In this document: positions 34,077 through 45,400 of the stretch, piece by piece
Layout of the letters: each line of letters opens with the position of its first letter
Numbering within the stretch: the first letter of the stretch is position 1
NCBI GenBank assembly: GCA_022606425.2
Contig: JAHDVF020001303.1
Span: 124,001-188,000 of the forward strand
DNA: 64,000 nt
Source of the DNA: Lepidostoma basale
Lineage: Eukaryota > Arthropoda > Insecta > Trichoptera > Lepidostomatidae
Reading direction: 5' to 3'
The notes under the pieces: model-generated
Databases searched by the model: none
What the model was told of the DNA's origin: nothing
What the model saw: the letters and a program-made list of their open reading frames with translations, nothing else
Position numbers and translations under genes: made by a program

Positions 34077-34943
34077 GACGTCCAGTGGTCCCGTACAGGA
34101 CCGTGGATTTACGTCGTTAAATGCCCAGCGGTCCCGTACGGGACCGGTGATTATGGTGCATTTTGCTATCAGATAACACTGATTTATGACAGTAGTATTT
34201 AAAATATGAGTCTTTGAGATACTGATTCGTAATTTCATTTTCGGTTTCGATAAATATTTTTGACATGATGCGTAATATATACATTTTTTTGTATACAACA
34301 TGTCGCTTGAACCCAATTACTGTATACAATTTGTTTTTAGCTGATATACTGATTCTCGTGACATGTGATAGGTAGCTAATTTATCGCCATTTTATTGTCA
34401 ATCTACCAGACCAAAGACAGTGTGACAATCATACTGCCATCACCGGGAATCGAACCCGGAACCTTCGGTGTGGCAGTCAGAGCTCTTATTAGTATTTATA
34501 CCTGCGTTACAAGGTCGACTCTTGGAATATTCGTTGTTTTATCTACACCACTGCCTAAAATAAGGTCATGCATAGACAAATGTTTTATAATTTGGCATAC
34601 GAAAAAAAAAGTTTAGATTTAATATATTTTTTTATTATTTTTTCATTCTTTAACTTTAATGTGTAATTATATCAAATATGAAGAAAAAAATACATATAAA
34701 CTAACTAATTTACCATCACACCGTCTCCCTATTACAAAAAAGCTTTTGTAAATTATAAACAGTCTTTTAGTTTGATTACGATTTTTATTTTACCTAAATA
34801 CGACAACGATTAATTTTAGAGATATAATTATTTTTATAACAGCTACGCGTAGGTCGAAAGTCGCGCGAATATTTCACAAAAAAAAAATGCTTGGGCAGTG
34901 GGCTACCTTTATTGCACGCGGCGCACTGGCGTTTAAAGGTTAA
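34077..34943. mobile_element. TTAA-flanked piggyBac-like MITE containing a SINE
   Basis: TTAA at both limits; ends TTAACCTTTAGACGTCCAGT and (other strand) TTAACCTTTAAACGCCAGT. Two 16-bp palindromes, GGTCCCGTACAGGACC (34087) and GGTCCCGTACGGGACC (34130), follow the left end. Confidence 0.72.
34270..34514 (-). mobile_element. tRNA-derived SINE, family 1
   Basis: Minus-strand B box GGTTCGATTCCC, body CAGTATGATTGTCACACTG, then the shared 3' half. The A-box region is degraded. Inserted in the TTAA element. Confidence 0.72.
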
Positions 34944-34985
34944 TGTGTAATCATTTATTTTATGTATAAAAACACTGTTATTTCC

Positions 34986-35145
34986 ACCTCTTAGTCCATT
35001 TTCCCCGACATGCTTCGAAGGTTTAACGTCTTCATCGGTAGAATGATATGAACTGAGAGTATATAAATATATTTTTAGAGTTTACACCGTTCTCTCGATG
35101 ACGAGAGTGTAAAACCTTCGAAACACGTAGACGAAAATAAACTCA
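34986..35145. repeat. imperfect inverted repeat
   Basis: CATGCTTCGAAGGTTT on the left pairs with AAACCTTCGAAACACG on the right, around GATGA-rich and AT-rich sequence. Confidence 0.5.
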
Positions 35146-35282
35146 AAAGTTGAATAAACAGTTTTAATTCATACAAAATTCGTTATTATAGAATTACACG
35201 GTGTTAACGCATTAAGTTGATCAAAACTTAAGTACATTCTTTTTATTTATTGTTTCTTTAACAATGATGTAAAACTCTATAC

Positions 35283-35441
35283 GAATACGAACGAAAACGC
35301 GTGTTTTCTAGAAGTTTTATTATATTTTATGTGAATGAAAAAATTAATGTCAAATGTTTGATAATGCCTTAGACGGGCGATACATGTCATTCACATAAAA
35401 TATAATAAAACTTCTACAAAACAGACGTTTCCATTCGTATT
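35283..35441. repeat. fold-back element, arms about 56 bp
   Basis: GAAGTTTTATTATATTTTAT and its perfect inverse form the core of long arms around ATAATGCCTTAGACGGGCGA. A degraded relative lies at 5336-5440. Confidence 0.8.
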
Positions 35442-35564
35442 AATTATTGTATTCATTTTTCTTAATTTATTTTTTCCAAGTGTCAGAACTCATCATTGTG
35501 CTTTCGAGTTGAGTTTGTTGGTCCCATATAATATTAAAATTTAAATGCAAATAATAACAATATT

Positions 35565-36003
35565 TAATTGTATCTCAATAGAGACGAAGATGCAAACTGG
35601 AAACTGAATATGGTTGATCAAGGTGTTTACAGGACTTATGACCTGTCATTGGTTGGGTTAAGCGCACGCTTTATGTAATTACAACATTCCCCATTCCACT
35701 TATTTCTTTATGACCATGTAAGACAAATTTTGGAGGTTGTATATATGTTACAAATCTATGTTTATCTTCACATGTCAGTTTCAATACACCATCTATGTAG
35801 ATTTGATTACATATGTTCATCTTTTTAAGATTAATCTATATAATCCACACACTAACGCCATCTATGGAGATTAACCTTGATCAACCATATTCAGTTTCCA
35901 GTTTGCATCTTCGTCTCTATTGAGATACAATTAAATTTCATGAATAAATCACCCACCGTGGGTGAAATCCAGTATTCGTATACAAGTATAAGTATACATT
36001 CCC
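35565..36003. mobile_element. unclassified inverted-repeat family, copy 4
   Basis: Reads AATTGTATCTCAATAGAGAC into the body up to 35873, then switches to the inverted end (CTTGATCAACC to GAGATACAATT) and finishes with TTTCACCCACGGTGGGTG-type and GTATACATTC arms. Possible TSD CAATATT at 35558-35564 and 36013-36019. Lies about 250 bp upstream of the Tsp-B GATA cluster. Confidence 0.7.
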
Positions 36004-36248
36004 AAAAAAATTCAATATTCTTTCCTATTTCCAATCCCGTCCTGAATTCATATGAGTAAATACGCCAAGTAAATACGCGAAGTAAAAAATTGGCATAAAA
36101 AGAATAATGACGCTTGTGAAGATCGCGTCAGTCTCAGTAATAAGATACTGACACGGAATGCTACATAAATGTTAAAGTAGGTAATTATACAAAGCCAAAC
36201 AGACTTAATCTTCTCGCTCTTGTAAGTAGGAGGGAAAACGAAATGGCT

Positions 36249-36280
36249 TTATCAAACGTTATCGTTATCAGTTGCGATAA
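36249..36280. promoter_or_regulatory. GATA-motif cluster upstream of Tsp-B
   Basis: Four GATAA/TTATC cores in 32 bp (TTATCA, TTATCG, TTATCA, CGATAA), about 103-134 bp before the start codon. Position and density parallel the cluster upstream of Tsp-A. Two cores fit WGATAR. Function is inferred. Confidence 0.38.
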
Positions 36281-36382
36281 CGGGCAGCGGATCAGTGCTA
36301 GGAAAACTGCTGAACAAAATCGATATAATTGTTTCGATACAGGTGCACGGCTTGAACATTTGCTGAAACACAAAATATCACA

Positions 36383-36454
36383 ATGGCGAACGACCTAAAT
36401 ATGGGGATGAAATGTATAAAATACATGTTGCTGACTGTCGACGTGATGTTTCTG
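36383..36454 (+). CDS. Tsp-B exon 1
   Basis: 24 codons starting MANDLNMGMKCIKYMLLTVD, ending in TM1 before donor GTGAGT. An in-frame ATG also occurs at codons 7 and 9; the first is chosen because it parallels the start of Tsp-A. Confidence 0.85.
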
Positions 36455-39400
36455 GTGAGTACTACCCCTTCTTTTGTTGTTGCGGAAAAGTGAAAGAAAA
36501 AATATTGTTTTATATTTAAATATACAGTGCGTGTTCTTACGTGTACTTCACAAAGAACAGCCCATTATTTAAATAACGAATAACCTGTTTTTAAATCCCA
36601 TCAATTTTCAAAAAAGAGATTTTGAAAACTTGTTATTTTGTTGTTAATCTTGGCACTATAATGAAATTATATTGCGTGTCAACACATGCAATATCAGTCT
36701 GTATAGCGCAATATTACATGAATGTATTGGTTTCGAAAGTAATATTCATCTTGAGTTTTCATATTCGGCTAATGCAATTATTTTAGAATCTGCATCGCTT
36801 TTTGAGATGTATTTTGCCTCTTCCTAGTTATACTCGTATGTAGCCAAGATGATTTATGATTGGCGTATTATGGTGCGGCATATGGACAATTCGAAAGTAA
36901 TCGCATTTCTGCTAAATAAGAGATAATCAAAATTCAGTTTAATTACAACTAATACCAATCCACTTTCTACGTATATTTTGTGATGTTATGATAAATGAGT
37001 GTATTTAAGGTGTCGTTTTGATGATTAAAGTATACCAAAAATCGCGTAGAAGAATGGAATTTATTTATAAATCATTATATACGATTCTTCTTCTTCTTCT
37101 TCCTTAACACCTATGTGGTCTGTTCTCCAAAGTGTTGCTCCTCCTGTGAGGTAGACTCCCAGCTGTCCTTCCATCTTTTAGGAGGTCTTCCACGAGGACG
37201 AGTCCCATGAGGTTGATTATGCAATGCAATATAGGGGAATCTGGTGGTATCCATTCTTTGAACATGACCGTACCAGTGCCTTTTTCGCTGTCTGCTCCAA
37301 CTTATAATATCCTCAACCTCACATATCTCTCGTATTCTGGTGTTCCTCACGCGATCGATTAATAATCGAAATATAAATACATTTTTGAATATTTTGTAAA
37401 TAAACAAAACAAAGAAAATTCAAATAATGAAACAAAGGAATATTTTCATTCTTAAGTATACAGAACTACGAGAGACTACTACTAAGAATTAAGTATTCTT
37501 AAGAGACCTATCCATCGAATTGAGAATGAGAATAGTTCGATGTTAATGCTACTCGTCTTGTTCTACGGTATGGAAATATGGACATTGAAAAAAGCTATTA
37601 CTAAAAAGCTGGATGCTTTCGAAATGTGAAAATTGGACAGAGAGAGTCACAAACGAGGAAAGAAAAAGTAATTGTAAAGACCAATAGCAGGAAACTGGAA
37701 TACTTCGGGCACATTATGAGAAACGATAAATACCAAGTGCTGCAACTGATTGTCCAAGGTAAAATGAACGGAAAACGAAGTTTCGGAGAAGAAGAAAATC
37801 CTGGCTACAAAACCTTCGAAAATGGTTCAGTTGCAGCACAACATCCCTGTTTAGAGCTGCTGTATCGAGGGTTGTAATAGCCACTATGAGGAACAAGAAA
37901 AAGAAGTATACAAAAATATATTATATTTCCAACAATAATTCTAGGAAAGTAATTTTTTCCCCCCTTTTCTGGTAGTATGACCGTTATGTTTGCGCCCGAA
38001 TAATTTATTCCCATTTTTTGCCCGAATACCAAACGATACTGACATCTGTGGACCATTTTTGACAATCTAATTATAATACAGACGGATTAAGTCACATTTT
38101 AATTATTCCGTGACGTCATTACTCAAATTTTTATTGCCAACCTTTTAATGTCAGCCTGTGATTAATGTGTATTTTAACAATAAAAATAAAGTTCAATAAT
38201 TTTATGTGAAAATAAAAAGAAGATTTAGTACTTCTAATTTATCTTGACATAATCCCGATTGTGTTAAATAAATTAATGATCTTTTCTGATAGACTGATGG
38301 TTGACTATTTATAAAAATAAATGTTCCTAAGTAAAAATGTACTGTAATTTCATATTCAATGATTTGGTATTTAATTCTTATTACTTTGTTGAGTTCATAA
38401 AAATTTACTATCTAAACAGGATCAGAAAAAAAGACTGCTTATCCAAAAACGCTGTTTAAATGACACTTTATAAAAGAAAATAGAAAACAATTTTAGTTAA
38501 AATTATTAATGCACTTTAATACAGCTATTGAAGATTTATTTTATTTTATTTTAACAGTTGACAGCCACCCTGATAATATCCATTGGAGCGACCATTTTTG
38601 CTATATTCACGGATTTCTCCTTCTTCATCCACGATGGTTACTACTCACCCGTGAATCTACTGATTGCTATTGGCTTCATCATGCTCTGTGTGTCCATCTT
38701 CGGGTGTGTGGGAGCTATTAAAGAGAGTACAATGTTAATCAACGTAGTAAGTATTCAGTATTCATTAAATCAAGAAATTTTAGAGGTACACCAAAGAAAT
38801 AAATAATGTTTATTTAATATTTATTTATTACTATACGAGTAAATACAATACTTACGCATGCGTGCTGCGTTCGGCGATAGCTTGTGAGCGAGGCGCGCTC
38901 CGCGGGTGAGGCTGTCCTGTCCCTCGCGTAATAAAGCGCCTCGCTCTTATAGCTCTCAGCTATTTTTAGGTGTATTATCACACCAACTGATGACCACGGT
39001 ACACCAGTGCGCCGCGGCACACGCTTTGCGGAACAATGCTATAGACAATGCAGTCAAACAAATAATCTATCTTCCACGTGTAATAACATTTATTTATTTT
39101 TTAAGCGAAAACATATAAAAAGTGAATATCGCCTTTATTTAGCATTAACTTTAATATTATTTTATTTTGTATAAGGTGTTTTTTTAGAGGTATAAAATAC
39201 ATATACAAAATGAAAAAAAAAAACACGTTAAAATTATGTTAATGTCTATGATATTGGCTTTATTTAATAGATAATTTTATGCCATTATTGTTTAAATATG
39301 ATTTCGGGCATATGAGCTCCACGGCTAACTCGAATGAAGCAAACAATTTTCGTCTTTGTGGATGCGTATTATCCACTAGAGTGTACGTGGTGCGAAAACG

Positions 39401-42400
39401 ATCCATGGTCTCCCGAACAACTTGCTCGGATGGACGATGATGTCGACCGTAAAATAGGCGTACTGCACGATAAGTTTGGCGAACCGAACCATGATTTTCA
39501 AAATAAATTTGCAAAATTTGCAAGCGCTGTACTGACGTCGTTCATGGTGAAATGGCAAAACGTACTGACTACAAATCAACCGTCAACTGTCAAATTGTTA
39601 GTCTGTAGAAACAATATTGCCAGTTTAAAAACCAAACCTCTAAAAAAACATAATTGAACCCAATTACTGCATACAATTTATTTTTTTAGCTATTATATTG
39701 ATTCTAGTGATATACTCGTATGATAGGTAGCTAATATATCGCCATTTTTATTGTAACGTGAATTCTGTATCAGACCAAAGACAGTGTGATAATCACACTG
39801 CCCTTACTGAAAATGGAACTTGGACCTTCAGTATGGCAGTCAAGGCTCTTGCCACTCTTGACACGAAGGTAGCCATTATGTTAAGTTTATAGTTTTTATT
39901 TATTTATGTTTAGTGTTATGAACAAAATAATTAAAGGGTAATTATGAAGGTTTGGGCTTTTTGGATGATTTATGATGGTTTGGAAGAAAGTATATGATAA
40001 CGGTGTAAACTGAGCAGAAACAGAGGAAAATGTGTCACAATAAAATCAATCGAATAAAATATTAAATATCAGCTACTTGAGGAGTCAGAGAAATGTAGGC
40101 ATGATAAGATGTATGAATTTTAGAATTCAATAGAAGTATGTTAGAAGAGTGGTGGTCCAATCTTTCTGCACACCCCTTTGAGTAGATGGCGTGTTAGTTA
40201 GTTTTTGAGTTTACACTGAATAAATATGATATTCCTGGAGCATGTCTGTTTAATAGTTGTCATAAAAACAAATTATACAAATAAAATAGAGTTATAAATG
40301 CAAAACTCAAGTGTAAATCGATAGTATAGTATATGTTTCAAAGTGGTGATGATTCTTATATTATATGATACAGACATTTATATAATAATTTTATATGATT
40401 ACATATAAGGTATTTAAAACTTCTTTATGGTTAAACAGTACAATATTGTTATTGTATTAAATAATATGTAAAATATTTATAAACATAATATATATTTCTT
40501 TTAGTTTGCATTTTTACTGTCGCTGGTTTTCATACTGGAAATAGCAGCAGCTATCACTGCCTACAGTCTGCAGTCCGGTTTGTATGACCTGATTGAAGAT
40601 AATCTTAAGAGAGGAATTAACTCATACAATACCAGTAGTGATGCTATGGAATCCGTTGACTTCCTCCAAAGCAGAGTAAGTAAATATAATTATCAAATAT
40701 TATAAATGTGCTGAATATGTGATAAATAAAATTAAGAAAGGTTCACTAAGATGGACATATGGAACTAATGGATGAGAGAAGAATGGTTAAAAAGATATAT
40801 ACAAGTAGTGTGAATGGAAAAATAAGTCAAGGAAGGCCAAGGGAGACATGGCATGACCAAATTAATCAATTACTGTAAGGCGGCCATGTTGGATGAAGGA
40901 ACAATCGACAAGCGTGCATGTCACGATGTGAGAATGTAGAAGAGGCGCGAGAGTTATGTCAGGATACAACAATGTGGCGATCCATCCTCTCTGCCTGCCC
41001 CTCCGGAGAAACGGCGTGATGGTTAGTTAGTTAGTTATAAATGTGAACATGACAACAAATTGTTACTTAATCCAATCATATCATATGTTGAAATGAACTA
41101 GCATATTCCCTTCTAACACATGCATCATATGATGAGTCCTGAATTTAATATAAATTCATTATTTGCATCCAGATGTCAGTGGAACAGAAGTGTAGGGATG
41201 TGGTATTATACATTCTTTCGGTATTGGCACATTCGGTATTGGATTTCGCACCATATCCAAAAGCTTACAATCCTGATTTAATGATTTATATATCTTTATT
41301 GCACAAGAAAGGAGATAAGACCCGTTTAGAAAACTACCGCCCTATAAGCCTTCTTTCGCACACATATAAGCTCTTCTCCAAGGTTATATGCAATAGGCTA
41401 ATACAGAAACTAGAAGAGTTTCAGCCTGTGGAACAAGCCGGTTTCTGAAAAGGATTTAGCCCCATAGACCATATACGAGTATATACACAATGTCAAACAA
41501 ATAATGCAAAAATACCAAGAATACAATTTACCACTTTGCATGGCCTTTGTAGATTTTGAGAAGGCATTTGACAGTGTGGAAAATTGAGCGGTTATATGTG
41601 CACTACAGAGATGTGAAATTGACAATAGATATATTAACATCATAAAGGAAATTTATTCAAATACAAGTTTACAAGTCATCATGCATGATTTGACAGACAC
41701 TGGACTGGACGAACCATGGATTGAACATAAATGGAGAATATCTGTATCACTTGAGATTCGCTGATGGCATAATTCTGTTGTCGGAGTCTCCCGAACAACT
41801 CCGCGAAATGCTGGAAGTTTTAAATGAATCATCTCAAAAATTGATCTTAAAATGAATAAGACAAAGACAAAAATTGAACACAAACACACAAATTGAAACA
41901 TTAAAATCCACAATAAAAATGTAGAAGTGGTTGATGAATATGTGTACCCTGATCATCTGTTGGCTTTTGGAAGAGGGGGTCAAGTCAAGGAGATTGATAG
42001 AACAATACAGCTCGGTTGGTCTGCATTCGGAAGGCTGGGCAACATCTTCAAGTCGGACATGCTACAGAATTAAAAAAAAAAGTGCTGGAGCAGTGTGTGT
42101 TACCTGTGATGACCTATGGTTGCGAGACATGGACGTTAAAGTTATGCACAAAAATAAAGTTGCACAAAGTCCTCTCTGGGTTCCCCTTTGTGGAAAATAC
42201 CTGATAGTTAGTATTCAATATTGAGGAAATAATAAGTTTTATGAAAGTTTTCAAACATCAAAATGTTTTCAAAATATGCCTTAACCTGAGAGCCATAAAG
42301 TCTTTAGTGAATATGTCCAAAAACACTGCTGCATACAACTTTGAACCATTATTCCGAAGTACTTTCTTTCCATATGTCCAAAACATCTTAGTAAACTTTT

Positions 42401-45400
42401 TTAATTATATTGAGGACATATTAATAATGTGAATGGATTGCGGAATCGAGGAAGAACCAAGAAACCATTGCATGATCAAATCAATCAGATTTCAAAAGTA
42501 GAAAAAATCTAAATATGTATACGACTCACTGTATGAATGTGGAGGAAGCTAGAGAGGTGTATCAAGACCCATTCTCTCTACCTTCCCATTAGGGATAAGG
42601 GCGTGATAGTTTGTTATCGTGTTGTATTGTGTAATCCTTGTTTTTTCCATGATTCAACTACTAATGATATAAATATTAAAGCCCGTAATAAGTAAATATT
42701 TACTGACAATTGACTATTATCTCTATTATAGCTCGGTTGCTGTGGAATAGAATCACCGAACGACTGGGATAGCAAATATACTTCAAACCAGACTCTAAGC
42801 CTGGGAGAAGTCGCCGTTCCCGATTCATGCTGCGGACGCTACTCAAATAATTTACCATCGTTTGATTCATGCAATTCACAAATATCATACAGAAAGGGGT
42901 GCATGAAACAACTGGTGAGCCTCATTGGACAGAGTACTGTACTCTTGGGAACTGGAGCCATGACAATTGCCTTTATTCAGGTATGACCAAAACATTCATA
43001 CATTTCAAAATACCAAGTAAAATGCTGTAAATGTTTGAAAATAGATCTAAAGTGTACATTTAGTGTGAAGTTTGAATTACACTATTATTATTCAATCACT
43101 TTTCACAGTTAGTGATCTTTGTGTTTAACACCAATTAGGATTAAAGACTGATTTTTTACTCTTTTGATACTCGGCACCTTTGTAATGATCAATTATTTTA
43201 AAGTTATTTTTATTATTAAAAACTTATTACGAATTCTCTAGACAGCCAGAGCTTATAGAGAATCGTTGACCTACATTTAAGACGGTCAGGTGTCATATTT
43301 GGGTCATGTAATTAGATAAGAAAATGATGAATTGTTGCACCTGATCATTAAGGGTCGACACGGTGTTGGCAGGAGGTGAATCTCCTAGCATCGCAATATA
43401 AGGGATCGGACTTACTAGTCCGTCATAATAAATATGGAGGAGCTATTTTGAGGTTCCAGGGACAGAGATACCTACTCTCAAGTAATAGTCAAAGAGTACC
43501 TCTAATGATAGTCAGAAGACTAAAAGAATATTACAGCAGAGTGAAAATCTGTGACTTGTTTAGTAGATAAGGGAACTCATCTGGAAATGAAAGTGATGAG
43601 CGATCTATAGTCAAACTTTTACCCATATTTATGTTCTCTTATTCTATATTGGAACTCCAGTACTGTAATTTTAGGATGATTCCTAGATAGCCTGGCGATA
43701 ACAAACATCCCACAGATACTGGTTTTGTTTGGTTGCCCTTGACCCTGGCAATTCAGGATATGTCTTCATAGTTACATTTCTCAATAGTTATATATTGAAT
43801 AGTCTTCTTTAAAGATGGTGGGTTTAGAAGAATTAATTTAAAACAATATTTACCCAAAATAATTTGAAAATGAATTTCATCCTGATTTAATCAATTAAGT
43901 TTTGTTATTTAGTACCATAACACTGACCCGTTTTTTCCATTTTATTTAAGACATTCACATTATGGAATTCCGAAGTCACAATTTTTATGTAATACAATCG
44001 TTCATTCATATTGTGACTCGCATCGGTAGCAATTTAGGTTTAGCATCTAATATTGTTATACATGTTTGCTCGGCAACCAGCCGGAATTATTTTATTGGTC
44101 GGATTAATTTTAGTATTTATCATGTACCGAATGCTCAAATCAATTGATAAAAAATGTACTTAAGACGAATACTTGAAATACTTTGTAAATGTATAGTTTA
44201 TAAAGTAACAAATAAGTTACATATAAAGTGTGTCCAATCGCCAGTTGCGTTCGGCACAATATACTATCCATTCCTAATAAATTGTTTTCATTAATGCTGT
44301 TTGTAATACCCGGGCAAAGTAAATTTTTGTCATGTAAACTACAAACAATATTCATAGATGTATCATGCACGTTTAGATTGTGTATCTGAATTTGATAAAG
44401 ACAATTATCACGCTGATTTAGTATCGGTGTTAATCTCAATGAGAGCTTATATGATAGAAGGTGTAGATTAATATAAATAAAATAAATAAAGATACCAAAC
44501 ACATATGTTGCCTTCAGATGACGAGTTATTTAGCAAAGAAACATTATTCAACTAAAAGTATTTGTAATGTTTAAACAGGTGAAAATATGTGTGGCATAAA
44601 ATTAAGGCAGAATTGACGTATTACATTGTTAGGAAAGGAATCCATTATTTGTCAGTTGAACAATAAAATTAATTTAATTTCTAAATTTGTTCATATAAAT
44701 CAATCTACCCTCATATTTTGTAACTATTTACCATTTCCCTAGTATATTTTCAATCCAATCATTGTCCAAAAAAAAAAACAGCTTGCTTAAAATCAAAATA
44801 AGTTTTTGGATGATCTTTTCCATCTATTTTATTTCAAATTATTTAAAAAAATTTGATGAATGCCCTATGGATCTAAATAAAAAAATATCAGAAGGTGCTA
44901 AACCCCGTGAGTAACAAAAAACTTCTCAACCTAATAGTGTTATATTTTCACTACTATATGGTTGTGAAACTTGGACTCTAAAAGTGAATGTAACGAACCG
45001 GTTGGAGGCGTGTGAGATGTGGATTTACGGCAGAATGCTCCGTATACCGTGGACCGATAGGGTCAGTAATGCAGACGTACTACAGAGAGCCAGAGCCAAT
45101 GGAGAGGCAAATGCTCAGCTTGAGTCTTTGAGATAAAATACAAAATGAAGAAATTAGACGCCTAACCAAAGTTGCCAACATCATGGAATGTACGGCTAAA
45201 TTGAAGTGCCAATGGGCTAGACATATAGCCAGATAGGGCAGTACCAGACTAACACTCAGAATAGTCGAATGGAGGCCTTTGACAAAGAAAAGCAGTGTCG
45301 GGAGGCCACCTAAAAGCTGTCTGATGACATTGTCTGAATAGCCGGAACGACCTGGATGTGGAAGGGACAAAACAGGTACGAGTAGAGAAAAATAGAAGAG

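Noticed and set aside
41173..41448. 91-codon frame as an extra Tsp-B exon
   Set aside because: It encodes LINE reverse-transcriptase motifs (ENYRPISLLSHTYK), and Tsp-B is complete without it.
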